Assembly: GCF_009711715.1 (NCBI RefSeq)
Contig: NZ_VENF01000011.1
Coordinates: forward strand, 62,001 to 126,000
Reading direction: 5' to 3'
Source: Methylophaga sp.
GTDB lineage: Bacteria > Pseudomonadota > Gammaproteobacteria > Nitrosococcales > Methylophagaceae
Length of the DNA: 64,000 nucleotides
In this document: positions 24,303 to 33,040 of the stretch, in pieces
Numbering within the stretch: the first letter of the stretch is position 1
Layout of the letters: each line of letters opens with the position of its first letter
The notes under the pieces: model-generated
Told to the model about the DNA's origin: nothing
The model's database searches: none
What the model saw: the letters and a program-made list of their open reading frames with translations, nothing else
Made by a program: the position numbers and the translations under genes

Positions 24303-26234
24303 ATGAAACTCAAATTTTTATCTGTAGCAAGCCTGGCGGCAGCGTCGCTGGGACTCATGGTGTCGCCGGTCATGGCAGACCGCGCGGCTGCTGAAGCCAA
24401 TCTGCACAAACTCAATGTACCTGACGGTTTTAATGTCGAGGTCTATGCCGAAGTCCCGGGTGCCCGTCAAATGACTTTCGGCCAGTCCACCGGCACGGTC
24501 TTTGTCGGTACCCGTGGCAAAAATGTCTATGCCGTGGTCGATAGGAACAAGGATCGTCAGGCAGATGAGGTCGTCAATATCCTTGACGATTTGAAAGTCG
24601 GTAACGGCGTGGCCATGTACCAGGGCAATCTTTACGTCGCTGAGCAACACCGCATCGCCCGTTATGCCGCACCTGGATTTGATTTGAGCCTGCCGTTTGA
24701 GCAGATGCGTGAGGTCGTTTTCGACGATCTGCCTGACAAGGCGCATCATGGCTGGCGTTATATCGACTTCGGTCCCGACGGCAAGCTCTATGTGACGGTC
24801 GGTGCGCCTTGCAACATCTGTGATGTGAGTGGCTATGAAGGCAGCATTATTCGTATGAACCCGGATGGCAGTGAGGCAGAAGTTTATGCCCATGGCGTGC
24901 GTAATTCGGTCGGTATCGACTTTCAGCCGGAAACCGGCGATTTGTATTTCACGGATAACAACGTCGATATGATGGGCGACGATAATCCGCCGGGCGAGTT
25001 CAATGCCGCACCGGAAAAAGGCATGCATTTTGGCTTCCCTTATTACGCCGGTGGTGACGCCCGCCACCAGGACTGGAAAGATAAAGAACCGCCGCAGGAA
25101 GTAACTTTCCCTGCAGTGGAGTTCCAGGCGCACACTGCCAGTCTTGGTTTCAAGTTTTATACCGGTAAGATGTTCCCGGCCGAGTATCAGGGTGATGCCA
25201 TCATTGCCCAGCATGGCTCCTGGAACCGTACCGAGCCGGTGGGTTACAAACTGGAACGCGTCACATTCAACGACAACAATCAGGTCACTGGTCATGAAAC
25301 CTTTATTGATGGCTGGCTGGTTGACGGTGAAGCCTGGGGCAGACCGACTGATGTACTGCAACTGCCTGATGGTTCATTACTGGTCTCGGATGACTACAAC
25401 GGTGTGATTTACCGCGTCAGTTATGGCGAAACACAGCAAACCGCTGCTGCCAAAACCGACAAACAGACTGTGACGGACCTGAGGATGCCGGAATCGGTTA
25501 TTGCTCATCCTGATGGTCGGCTGTTTGTCAGTGAAATCGGGGAGTTCGGTAAAAACGGTGACGGCCAGATCAGTATCATCAACACTGATGGCAGTAAAGC
25601 TGTTTTGGCTGCTGGCTTGAACGATCCGAAAGGACTCGATCTCTTCAACAACGAACTTTACGTAGCTGATATCAATCAGGTGCTGAAGGTGGATATGGAT
25701 GGCAATGTCCAGGTCGTCGCCGACAGCAGCGACTTCCCAGGCACGGCTGAATTTCTCAATGATCTTGAGATTGACGGCAGTGGCAACCTCTATGTCTCCG
25801 ACAGTGGCACCGACACCGGTCAAAATGCTGGTATTTACCGGATTTCAACGCTAGGAGAAATCACTGAAATACTGGACAGCAAAGCCGCTATCAAACGGCC
25901 CAATGGTCTGTTAATGGATGGTATTGGCAGCCTGCTGGTGGCTGATTTCGGCACCGGTGATCTGTATCGCCTTGATATTGCCTCGGCTAAGCTTAAAGAT
26001 CTGAACACCGGATTCGGTGGTGCTGATGGTCTGGTGCGCGATACCCGTGGTTTCCTTTATGTCAGTGACTGGAATAATGGCAAAGTCTGGCAACTGGCCG
26101 GCCCGCGCGCGACTCCACAGATCATTGCCGATAACCTGCAGGCCGCTGCTGATATCGCCCTGTCTGCAGACGGACAGTATGTGGTGGTGCCTGATATGAA
26201 AGCAGGTAAATTAATTTATCTGCCGATTCATTAA
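24303..26234 (+). CDS. Exported PQQ-type sugar/sorbosone dehydrogenase-like beta-propeller protein
   Basis: 643 residues from ATG 24303 (an adjoining ATG at 24300 is closer to AGGAGG). A signal peptide ends near residue 25 (SPVMA). Residues about 30-375 match the soluble PQQ sugar dehydrogenase/L-sorbosone dehydrogenase fold (AHGVRNSVGIDFQPETGDLY, AQHGSWNRTEPVGYKLERV). Residues about 390-643 form a second propeller of SMP-30/NHL type with repeated LYVSD/LFVSE motifs. The fusion of two propellers is unusual. It closes the TetR-operator operon and is followed by a terminator. Cofactor and substrate are inferred, not proven. Confidence 0.85.
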   Translation: MKLKFLSVASLAAASLGLMVSPVMADRAAAEANLHKLNVPDGFNVEVYAEVPGARQMTFGQSTGTVFVGTRGKNVYAVVDRNKDRQADEVVNILDDLKVGNGVAMYQGNLYVAEQHRIARYAAPGFDLSLPFEQMREVVFDDLPDKAHHGWRYIDFGPDGKLYVTVGAPCNICDVSGYEGSIIRMNPDGSEAEVYAHGVRNSVGIDFQPETGDLYFTDNNVDMMGDDNPPGEFNAAPEKGMHFGFPYYAGGDARHQDWKDKEPPQEVTFPAVEFQAHTASLGFKFYTGKMFPAEYQGDAIIAQHGSWNRTEPVGYKLERVTFNDNNQVTGHETFIDGWLVDGEAWGRPTDVLQLPDGSLLVSDDYNGVIYRVSYGETQQTAAAKTDKQTVTDLRMPESVIAHPDGRLFVSEIGEFGKNGDGQISIINTDGSKAVLAAGLNDPKGLDLFNNELYVADINQVLKVDMDGNVQVVADSSDFPGTAEFLNDLEIDGSGNLYVSDSGTDTGQNAGIYRISTLGEITEILDSKAAIKRPNGLLMDGIGSLLVADFGTGDLYRLDIASAKLKDLNTGFGGADGLVRDTRGFLYVSDWNNGKVWQLAGPRATPQIIADNLQAAADIALSADGQYVVVPDMKAGKLIYLPIH

Positions 26235-26246
26235 AGGCTAACTCAG

Positions 26247-26278
26247 AACCGGGGTCTGAAGCAGGCCCCGGTTTTTTT
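26247..26278 (+). terminator. Terminator of the yqhD operon
   Basis: AACCGGGG (26247-26254) pairs with CCCCGGTT (26266-26273), followed by a run of Ts, 12 bp after the dehydrogenase stop. Confidence 0.9.
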
Positions 26279-26364
26279 ATGCCTGAAAATAGCCTGGCAA
26301 CCCCCACGGCGATACGTTGTCTGATATTTTAGACCTTAAACAATCGTAAACAGGGGGAGCCCCC

Positions 26365-26703
26365 ATGTTATTTGATTTCGAGGAATGGGCGCAGTTAGCG
26401 AAGCAGGATCAGGCCGCTTTTGAGAAAAAGCGTGCCGCTGCCATCAAACAGGCCATTGAAGACTCCGCAAGCAGTGAGAGAGAACGCCGTATGCTTAATG
26501 GCTTGCAGTTTCGTGTCGACATGGTTCGCCGTAAGCATAAACATGCCCTCGGCGCCTGTATTGAAATCTCAGATATGCTGATGAACCAGTGCTACCAGCT
26601 TGCCAATCTGGATATGGAACAGATTATCCGTGAAACAACTGCGTCGGAGCACAAACCACGCTGCCAGGTACTGCCTTTCAATAAAAGGCATCATCATCGT
26701 TAA
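26365..26703 (+). CDS. DUF3135 protein
   Basis: 112 residues matching DUF3135: FDFEEWAQLAKQDQAAFEKK at the start and MLNGLQFRVDMVRRKHKHA in the middle, then a segment with ISDMLMNQCYQLA. Soluble, mostly helical and basic, ending in RHHHR. Function unknown in the family. GGGGGAG lies upstream of the ATG. Confidence 0.82.
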   Translation: MLFDFEEWAQLAKQDQAAFEKKRAAAIKQAIEDSASSERERRMLNGLQFRVDMVRRKHKHALGACIEISDMLMNQCYQLANLDMEQIIRETTASEHKPRCQVLPFNKRHHHR

Positions 26704-26774
26704 GTCGACAAACTCCGCTAATTTAATCGCGGCGACATTCATACAAAAAAGTTTTTCACATTACTCACAATTTC

Positions 26775-26795
26775 TGTGGAGAAGCATGTGGATAA
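26775..26795. promoter_or_regulatory. Pair of DnaA-box-like sequences
   Basis: TGTGGATAA at 26787-26795 is the reverse complement of the perfect DnaA box TTATCCACA. TGTGGAGAA at 26775-26783, 12 bp away in the same orientation, has one mismatch. They lie in the 221-bp gap between the DUF3135 gene and ogt, with an AT-rich flank. Could be chance or a DnaA-binding regulatory spot. Confidence 0.35.
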
Positions 26796-26837
26796 CTTTC
26801 TGGTAAGTTGCTAAGTGACTCTTTTGTGACAAGCTTT

Positions 26838-26861
26838 AAAAACTGGTTATTTTTTAACCAG
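26838..26861 (-). terminator. Terminator of ogt (minus strand)
   Basis: Read on the minus strand: CTGGTTA, A-rich loop, TAACCAG, TTTTT. A longer hairpin, CGGGGCTTG (26873-26881) with CAAGCCCCG (26906-26914), lies between it and the ogt stop and lacks a T-run. Confidence 0.75.
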
Positions 26862-26924
26862 CGCTTGCTTTTCGGGGCTTGACAAAATCTCCCAGTTTAG
26901 TGGGACAAGCCCCGTTTCAATGAC

Positions 26925-27419
26925 TTAGCGAATCGCTTCTTTTTGCAGCAGCATTTTTTTTCGTTCCATGCCCCAGCGGTAACCGGATAATTGACCGTCC
27001 TGTCGAATGATACGATGACAGGGTATTGCCAAAGCCAGTAAATTCGCGGCACAGGCGCCGGCGACCGCGCGAACCGATTTCGGTGAACCGATCTTTTCAG
27101 CTATCTCAGTGTAACTGCAGGTTTCACCCGCCGGCACAGTTTGTAATGCCTGCCAAACCCGTTTCTGGAAGTCCGTACCCTGAATATCCAGCTCAAGGTC
27201 AAGAGCGGCATCGGGCCACTCGGCAAAGTTCAATACTCGTTGCAATCGGGACAACAAAACGGCATTGCCGCGCCCTTTCCGGGCATGTGGATATTTTTGT
27301 TTGAGCCATCCAACCAATTGCGATGGCTCATCGCCGAGCGCAATGGCACAGACGCCTTTCTCACTCATTGCGACCAGCACACAACCCAGTGAACAGCTGC
27401 CTAATTCATATTCAATCAT
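26925..27419 (-). CDS. ogt: Methylated-DNA-protein cysteine methyltransferase
   Basis: Removes O6-alkyl groups from guanine by suicide transfer to its own cysteine. The 164-residue protein has the active-site motif IPCHRIIR with Cys134, the helix-turn-helix region YTEIAEKIGSPKSVRAVAGA, and an N-terminal ribonuclease-like domain. Length fits stand-alone Ogt rather than Ada. Followed by a minus-strand terminator. Confidence 0.94.
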   Translation of the reverse strand: MIEYELGSCSLGCVLVAMSEKGVCAIALGDEPSQLVGWLKQKYPHARKGRGNAVLLSRLQRVLNFAEWPDAALDLELDIQGTDFQKRVWQALQTVPAGETCSYTEIAEKIGSPKSVRAVAGACAANLLALAIPCHRIIRQDGQLSGYRWGMERKKMLLQKEAIR

Positions 27420-27546
27420 TATTCGCCTTCTTCGGCATCATGCCGGTGAATTGCCTGTGATGAACTTTAGCGCCTGTTTATCTCTCATAAACAGGCATGA
27501 TGCGTTATCATCTGACTATACACTCAATCAGCAACGGAGCAGAGCC

Positions 27547-27954
27547 TTGAGACTGAGTACCCTGTTTAGCCTGTTATTTGTTTCATTTTCAACCCTGGCC
27601 GGTGGCCTGCCTGCGGGCGTCTACCAGCATAGCGACGACACATTACAGAAATTGTATTCGGAGCTGCATTACCTGAACCAGGCCGGCCGCGAAATTCATC
27701 AGAAATATGATGATAAGATTAAAGCAGATCCGAGCCAGATGCGTTTTTGTCAGGGCGAATACGGTTACATCAGTTCACGGGCTAAAGCGACCATCGGCAT
27801 CGCCAACCGTCTCGACAGCCCCAACAAAGAGGAATACATTGCCACTGGCTGGAAAGCCTTTGAATGTATCAAGTGCAGCGGTGAGGTCAGCCACTGTGAT
27901 GCCATCCCCCCGACACTGGAAACCATCAAGGCTGAATACAAGGCCCGGCAGTAA
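27547..27954 (+). CDS. Small exported cysteine-containing protein of unknown function
   Basis: 135 residues if started at TTG 27547, which has GGAG 8 nt upstream and makes a proper signal peptide (RLSTLFSLLFVSFSTLAGG). An ATG at 27460 would add 29 residues before the signal and is less likely. The mature part holds FCQGEYGYISSRAKATIGIA and a CIKC...C group near 118-126. I do not recognise a family. It converges on the merR-type gene. Confidence 0.6.
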   Translation: MRLSTLFSLLFVSFSTLAGGLPAGVYQHSDDTLQKLYSELHYLNQAGREIHQKYDDKIKADPSQMRFCQGEYGYISSRAKATIGIANRLDSPNKEEYIATGWKAFECIKCSGEVSHCDAIPPTLETIKAEYKARQ

Positions 27955-27957
27955 GTA

Positions 27958-28350
27958 TTAATCAAACGCCGCCAGGATGGCACAGGGTTTAGTCTTGCCG
28001 CCACAGGCACAGTCTGAAGCCAGTTGCTTCAGGCTGTCCCTAGCCTGCTGCATGTCACTGATTTTCTGCTCCAGCGCTTCAAGACGATGCATCGCCAACT
28101 GGTAGGCCCGCTCATGATCCTGACTGGAATCAAGCTGAATCAACTCTTTAATCTCACTGAGCATAAACCCGGCTTCCTGCGCTTTCCGGATAAATTTCAA
28201 CTTCCGTAATGCCTCGGTTCCATAGCGGCGGACACCACCCTCTGAACCCGGTATTTTCAGCAGACCTTTACGTTGATAAAACCTGACCGTTTCGACGCTG
28301 ACCCCGGCGCTGGCAGCAAATTTTCCAATCGTCAGTGCTGTCTGTGTCAT
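27958..28350 (-). CDS. MerR-family metal-responsive activator
   Basis: 130 residues: N-terminal winged helix ([20 protein letters not shown], then RKGLL) and a long dimerisation helix ending in [10 protein letters not shown] (Cys114, Cys116, Cys123). Mercury-type MerR also needs a cysteine near residue 80, where this protein reads [10 protein letters not shown], so mercury is not the obvious inducer. The divergent target is a Cu+ ATPase and the operator lies between them. Copper or silver sensing is the most likely role, although the Cys spacing differs from CueR. Confidence 0.85.
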   Translation of the reverse strand: MTQTALTIGKFAASAGVSVETVRFYQRKGLLKIPGSEGGVRRYGTEALRKLKFIRKAQEAGFMLSEIKELIQLDSSQDHERAYQLAMHRLEALEQKISDMQQARDSLKQLASDCACGGKTKPCAILAAFD

Positions 28351-28357
28351 TGCATGC

Positions 28358-28389
28358 TTGACTCCGTACCATGGTACATACTTTATAGT
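28358..28389 (+). promoter_or_regulatory. MerR-type promoter/operator of the copper ATPase gene
   Basis: TTGACT (-35, 28358-28363) and TATAGT (-10, 28384-28389) are separated by an overlong 20-bp spacer, the hallmark of MerR-activated promoters. The spacer holds the dyad GTACCATGGTAC. The spacing and dyad resemble mer-type operators. Confidence 0.8.
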
Positions 28390-28489
28390 TCATCCCCTGG
28401 CAGTAAAACAAGTCCGGTCTTGCTGGCAGCAGACACAACAAAGTTTTACATTATCTGAGATGCCCGCAATATTTTCTGAAGGAGATAGC

Positions 28490-30982
28490 ATGGCAATTGA
28501 TCCGGTATGCGGTATGACAGTGGATGCAGATAAGGCGTTGTATCATGCCCGCCATCAACAGCGGGACTATGTATTCTGCTCCCAGCACTGCATGAATAAC
28601 TTCAAAGCCGATCCAACGCAGTATGTGCATCAAGCTGAGACCGCGCATGACTGCTGTGGCGGTCATGACAAAAAACAGCAGGTTGAGGAACCAGAACCAC
28701 ACAGATGTTGTGACGGTGAGGATGCACAGCCTCATCCGGCTAGCATCAAAAAAGGCAGTGGCGATTATATCTGTCCGATGTGTGAAGGCGTGCGCCAGTC
28801 AGGTCCCGGCAGTTGTCCAAAATGCGGTATGGCACTGGAACCGGAATCGCCGCAGCTGCCCGGCAGTAAAACCCAGTACACCTGCCCGATGCACCCGCAA
28901 ATCGTGCAGGACCACCCCGGCAACTGCCCTATTTGTGGCATGGCGCTGGAAGCCAGTACGGTAGAAGTCGAAGAAGACAACAGCGAACTCAAAGCGATGA
29001 CGTGGCGCTTCTGGATTGGCGCCGCATTGGCATTGCCGGTCTTTGTAATTGCGATGCTGCTGGATATGGCGCCCGCCCTGTTACCAGCAGCGGTTTCCAC
29101 ACAAAGCTGGTACTGGCTGGAGTTTATCCTTGCGACCCCGGTAGTACTGTGGGGCGGCTGGCCGTTTTTCGTACGTGCCGTGCAATCTGTTAAAACCCTG
29201 AATCTGAACATGTTCACGCTGATCGGTCTCGGCGTGAGTGTGGCTTGGCTGTACAGTGTTATTGCCTTGCTTTTACCGGCAATTTTCCCTGCCAGCATGC
29301 AGCATGCAGATGGCACAGTCGCTGTCTATTTCGAAGCAGCCGCTGTCATCACCGTACTGGTTCTGCTGGGGCAGGTACTTGAGCTCAGAGCCCGCAGCCA
29401 GACCAATGCTGCTATCAAGATGCTGCTCGGGCTGGCACCGAAAACTGCCCGCCTGGTCACCGACGATGGTCAGGAACAGGATATTCCACTGGATGAAGTT
29501 CAGGTCGGACAGCAGCTTAGGATCCGTCCCGGCGAGAAAATTCCGGTCGACGGTAGTGTGATTGAAGGCAGCAGCAGTGTCGATGAATCCATGGTCACCG
29601 GTGAACCCATACCAGTCAGCAAGCAAAGTGGTGACAAACTGATAGGAGCGACCGTCAATGGCACCGGTACCTTGCTGATGCGTGCTGAGCGGGTTGGCAG
29701 TGAAACTCTGTTGTCACAGATCGTGCATATGGTCGCCGAAGCCCAACGCTCACGCGCGCCGATTCAAAAACTGGTCGATAAGGTGGCTGCCTGGTTTGTG
29801 CCGGCAGTTGTATTGATCGCCATCATCACACTGGCAGCCTGGTTTATCTGGGGACCTGAACCCAAACTGGCGCATGCCATTATCAATGCAGTTGCTGTGC
29901 TGATTATCGCCTGTCCCTGTGCGCTGGGTCTGGCAACGCCGATGTCCATTATGGTGGGTACCGGCCGCGGCGCATCAATGGGCGTCCTCATTAAAAATGC
30001 AGAAGCACTGGAGGCGATGGAACAAATTGACACCTTGGTCGTCGACAAAACCGGCACCCTGACCGAGGGTAAACCGAAGCTGGTCACGGTTGAGTCATTC
30101 ACAAATAGGGATGATAAGACCCTGCTGACATTAGCTGCCAGCCTGGAGCAAGGCAGTGAACATCCGCTAGCGATGGCGATAATTGAAGGAGCGAAAGAAA
30201 AAGGACTGACCCTATCCAGACTAACGCAATTTGATTCAGTTACCGGCAAGGGTATTCTGGGAGAGATTAATGGTCATCCTGTCGCGTTGGGTAATACGGC
30301 CCTGTTTGCCACGCTGGGGATAGACTCGACTTCATTACAAGAAAAAGCCGAGGCATATCGAAAACAGGGTCAGACCGTGATGCTGGTTGCCGTCGATAAC
30401 CAGGCAGCCGGCCTGATTGGGGTGGCCGATCCGATTAAATCCTCTACCGAGGAAGCGATAAAAGCCCTGCATAGAGAAAACATTCGCATTGTCATGCTGA
30501 CTGGCGATAACCGGGTGACTGCCGAGGCTGTCGCCGGCCAGCTTGGAATTGATGATGTCCGGGCTGATGTCTTGCCGGAACAGAAAAATCAGGTAATCAA
30601 AGCGTTGCGGGCTGAAGGCAGAACCGTGGCCATGGCCGGTGATGGAATTAACGATGCACCTGCACTGGCCCAGGCCACAATTGGCATAGCCATGGGCAGC
30701 GGTACCGATGTAGCTATGGAAAGCGCCGGTATAACACTGGTTAAAGGGGATTTACGTGGCATCCATCAGGCGTTGAAACTGAGCCGTGCCACGATGCGCA
30801 ATATCCGCCAGAATCTGTTTTTTGCCTTCATTTATAACTCCCTGGGTGTGCCGGTAGCCGCCGGGGTTCTGTACCCGTTATTCGGGCTGCTGCTGTCTCC
30901 GATGATTGCTGCCGCAGCGATGAGCCTAAGCTCGGTGTCGGTCATCGGTAATGCCTTGAGGTTGAGAAAGGTTAAGCTTTAG
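28490..30982 (+). CDS. copA: Cu+-exporting P1B-type ATPase with YHS and heavy-metal-binding N-terminus
   Basis: 830 residues from the ATG after AAGGAGA; 44 upstream codons are rejected. The N-terminus has a YHS domain ([20 protein letters not shown]), a His/Cys-rich linker and two metal-binding modules (YICPMCEGV...CPKCGMALE and YTCPMHPQI...CPICGMALE). ATPase motifs: CPC in TM6 ([10 protein letters not shown]), [27 protein letters not shown] and MSLSSVS in TM7 and TM8 mark the Cu+ class. Expels copper to the periplasm. The divergent MerR regulator and MerR-type promoter explain its control. Confidence 0.93.
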   Translation: MAIDPVCGMTVDADKALYHARHQQRDYVFCSQHCMNNFKADPTQYVHQAETAHDCCGGHDKKQQVEEPEPHRCCDGEDAQPHPASIKKGSGDYICPMCEGVRQSGPGSCPKCGMALEPESPQLPGSKTQYTCPMHPQIVQDHPGNCPICGMALEASTVEVEEDNSELKAMTWRFWIGAALALPVFVIAMLLDMAPALLPAAVSTQSWYWLEFILATPVVLWGGWPFFVRAVQSVKTLNLNMFTLIGLGVSVAWLYSVIALLLPAIFPASMQHADGTVAVYFEAAAVITVLVLLGQVLELRARSQTNAAIKMLLGLAPKTARLVTDDGQEQDIPLDEVQVGQQLRIRPGEKIPVDGSVIEGSSSVDESMVTGEPIPVSKQSGDKLIGATVNGTGTLLMRAERVGSETLLSQIVHMVAEAQRSRAPIQKLVDKVAAWFVPAVVLIAIITLAAWFIWGPEPKLAHAIINAVAVLIIACPCALGLATPMSIMVGTGRGASMGVLIKNAEALEAMEQIDTLVVDKTGTLTEGKPKLVTVESFTNRDDKTLLTLAASLEQGSEHPLAMAIIEGAKEKGLTLSRLTQFDSVTGKGILGEINGHPVALGNTALFATLGIDSTSLQEKAEAYRKQGQTVMLVAVDNQAAGLIGVADPIKSSTEEAIKALHRENIRIVMLTGDNRVTAEAVAGQLGIDDVRADVLPEQKNQVIKALRAEGRTVAMAGDGINDAPALAQATIGIAMGSGTDVAMESAGITLVKGDLRGIHQALKLSRATMRNIRQNLFFAFIYNSLGVPVAAGVLYPLFGLLLSPMIAAAAMSLSSVSVIGNALRLRKVKL

Positions 30983-31006
30983 CGCTAATCCACAGGTTTA
31001 AATAAT

Positions 31007-31050
31007 AACCACAGAGGCACGGAGCGAATTAACTCTGTGCCTCTGTGGTT
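31007..31050. repeat. Palindromic intergenic repeat, compact copy
   Basis: AACCACAGAGGCAC and GTGCCTCTGTGGTT form a 14-bp perfect stem, extending to 18 bp with one G-T pair, around an 8-nt loop. The 3' side continues CCTCAG TTTGA. A related, expanded copy occurs at 43557-43763. No T-run, so probably a mobile-type palindromic repeat rather than a normal terminator, though it sits between convergent genes. Confidence 0.75.
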
Positions 31051-31083
31051 CCTCAGTTTGATGTAATCTGCGGATAAACAAAA

Positions 31084-31923
31084 TCAAGCCAGCCTGCCCT
31101 CACGATAATCAGCAAACGCCTGCTCCACCTGCTCACGGGTGTTCATTACAAACGGACCGCCACGGGCCACCGGTTCTTTCAGGGGCTGTCCTGACACCAG
31201 CAAAAACTCGCTGGCCTGTTCAGCAGTGAGCCTGACGGCCTCTCCCTGCTCCAGCACACCCAACTGACCGGCTTTCAAAGGCCGCTGTTTATCACCGACG
31301 GCTAACTGGCCTTTGATTACATAAACAAAGCTGTTATCCGTGCCCGGAACTTGCTGCTCAAAGCCTGTATCAGCGGGCAACTCTACATGCAGGTAGAGGG
31401 GGTTGACGTAAGGATTGTCAATGACACCCCGGGTTCCGATATCCGTCTCGCCTGCTACAACTTTGATTCGGGTACCGTTGGCATGCGTCTCAACCGGAAT
31501 TTCTTCGGCTGAACGCTCCTGATAACGCGGCTCACGCATTTTCTCAGTGGCAGGCAGGTTGACCCAGAGCTGGAACCCGGCCAACAAGCCTTGTTTCTGT
31601 TCAGGCATTTCCGAATGAATAATGCCTTTGCCTGCGGTCATCCACTGCACACCGCCGGTTTCAATCACACCTTGATTACCGGCGCTGTCTTCATGACGCA
31701 TTCTACCGGCAAGCATGTAAGTCACCGTTTCAAAACCACGATGAGGATGGGGCGGGAAACCGGCCAGATATTCCTGCGGCCGGTCCGACCCAAAGGCATC
31801 AAACATCAGAAACGGATCCAGCATATTCAACTGCGGCGACCCAATAATGCGTTTAAGCTGCACACCAGCCCCGTCGGACACCTGGTCACCATTGACGATT
31901 TGTCTGAGTTCTCTTGTATTCAT
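31084..31923 (-). CDS. Pirin-family cupin protein
   Basis: 279 residues, bicupin. The N-terminal metal motif is intact: PPHPHRGFETVTYMLAGRMR followed by HEDSAGNQGVIETGGVQWMT, with a further His in GIIHSEMPE. Bacterial pirins often have quercetin 2,3-dioxygenase activity or bind redox partners. It is last in the DoxX-AzoR-pirin set and its start overlaps the azoR stop (ATGA at 31920-31923). Confidence 0.92.
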   Translation of the reverse strand: MNTRELRQIVNGDQVSDGAGVQLKRIIGSPQLNMLDPFLMFDAFGSDRPQEYLAGFPPHPHRGFETVTYMLAGRMRHEDSAGNQGVIETGGVQWMTAGKGIIHSEMPEQKQGLLAGFQLWVNLPATEKMREPRYQERSAEEIPVETHANGTRIKVVAGETDIGTRGVIDNPYVNPLYLHVELPADTGFEQQVPGTDNSFVYVIKGQLAVGDKQRPLKAGQLGVLEQGEAVRLTAEQASEFLLVSGQPLKEPVARGGPFVMNTREQVEQAFADYREGRLA

Positions 31924-32519
31924 GATTCTGCTCCTGCAGCAATCGCTGCCAGTTTTTCACTGATCTCAACATTGTCATTCGCTGCCCGGCCCAGATCATT
32001 GGCATTCACCAGCGTGACATCGTCAATGCCAAGAAAACCCATGACATGACGCAGGTAGGTCGAAGCATAATCAACTTCACTGCCCAGCGGCACACCGCCG
32101 GAGGCAATGATCAGAAAAGCCTTTTTGCCTTTTAATAAACCCTCCGGCCCGTTTTCAGTATAGCGAAAGGTCACTCTGGCTCTGGCAACCTGATCGATCC
32201 AGGCCTTCAGCACCGCCGGCACACTGAAGTTATAAATCGGGGCGGCAATGACGATATGACTTGCCTGCTGCAACTCCTCAATCAGCGTGTCTGACAAAAC
32301 CAGCGCCGCTTTCTGCTCGTCACTACGGTCACCAGGATCAGTGAAATTGGCGCCGACCCATTGCTCATCAATAAAATCAATGCCCTGAGCCAGATCACGC
32401 TCAACCACTGAGAGTCCAGTTCTCTGCTGCAACTGATGAGTCAGTTGTGCTGAAATATCGCGTGTCACCGAGCCTTCAAAACGGCTGCTGGAATTAATCT
32501 GTAAAATTGTATTTTTCAT
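31920..32519 (-). CDS. azoR: FMN-dependent NADH-azoreductase / quinone reductase
   Basis: 199 residues of the flavodoxin-like AzoR family: phosphate-binding SSSRFEGSVTRDI, APIYNFSVPAVLKAWIDQVA (FMN and active site) and FLIIASGGVPL. These enzymes reduce quinones by two electrons and azo dyes incidentally. Lies 19 bp after the DoxX gene and overlaps pirin. Confidence 0.93.
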   Translation of the reverse strand: MKNTILQINSSSRFEGSVTRDISAQLTHQLQQRTGLSVVERDLAQGIDFIDEQWVGANFTDPGDRSDEQKAALVLSDTLIEELQQASHIVIAAPIYNFSVPAVLKAWIDQVARARVTFRYTENGPEGLLKGKKAFLIIASGGVPLGSEVDYASTYLRHVMGFLGIDDVTLVNANDLGRAANDNVEISEKLAAIAAGAES

Positions 32520-32538
32520 TTTTACTCCTCCCGCTCAG

Positions 32539-32934
32539 TCAAACACGACTTGAGCGCAAATTATCAAGGGCTAAGACGCCGCCACCATGCGTAACCAATA
32601 TCAATAAGCCGCCGGCTATCGCCAGATTTTTCATAAACAGAATGCTTTGCATCTGATCGGCAAAATCAAAGTGGAAAAATACGGCTGCCAGCAGAGTGAA
32701 AGCGGCCAGTAAAAAAGCGGCAATCCGGGTTTTGAAGCCCAGCAGAACAGCGAGGCCACCCAGTATTTCAGTCGCAATGACCAGCGGCAGCAAAGCGCCG
32801 GAAATACCCATAGACTCCATATAACCCTGAGTACCGGCATAGCCCGCACCCAGCTTGCTGGCACCGGCACTGATAAAAATAGCGCTCAGCAGCACACGGC
32901 CGGTCAGCGATGAAATGTGATTTGTCAGATTCAT
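32539..32934 (-). CDS. DoxX-family membrane protein
   Basis: 131 residues with four membrane helices. DoxX signatures: GRVLLSAIFISAGASKLG at the N-terminus and EILGGLAVLLGFKTRIAAFL in the middle. DoxX proteins are linked to thiol redox and quinone chemistry but are poorly defined. First gene of the set divergent from the LysR regulator. Confidence 0.9.
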   Translation of the reverse strand: MNLTNHISSLTGRVLLSAIFISAGASKLGAGYAGTQGYMESMGISGALLPLVIATEILGGLAVLLGFKTRIAAFLLAAFTLLAAVFFHFDFADQMQSILFMKNLAIAGGLLILVTHGGGVLALDNLRSSRV

Positions 32935-32961
32935 TGTTTATTCCTCGTTTAATTGATCACG

Positions 32962-32981
32962 GGAACAATTTAATCGTTTCC
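32962..32981. promoter_or_regulatory. Near-palindrome in the LysR/DoxX divergent region
   Basis: GGAACAATTTAATCGTTTCC is a near-perfect dyad between the divergent genes, a likely LysR-regulator binding site controlling both directions. Confidence 0.5.
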
Positions 32982-33040
32982 ATATTCTTGAAAAACACGC
33001 TATTAATAAACTTATTGTTTCCTTAGTGAGAACGATTAAT

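Noticed and set aside
24318..25361. 347-codon minus-strand open frame
   Set aside because: It lies fully inside the PQQ-type dehydrogenase gene, shows no family motif and no ribosome site; it is an antisense shadow.
26775..26795. Chromosomal origin of replication
   Set aside because: Only two DnaA-like boxes and no dnaA, dnaN, gidA or rpmH nearby.
26873..26914. Long hairpin CGGGGCTTG/CAAGCCCCG as terminator
   Set aside because: It lacks a T-run in either direction; the neighbouring 26838-26861 hairpin is the better terminator for ogt.
27958..28350. Mercury-resistance regulator
   Set aside because: No merT, P or A is present, the cysteine in the dimerisation helix is missing, and the neighbour is a Cu+ ATPase.
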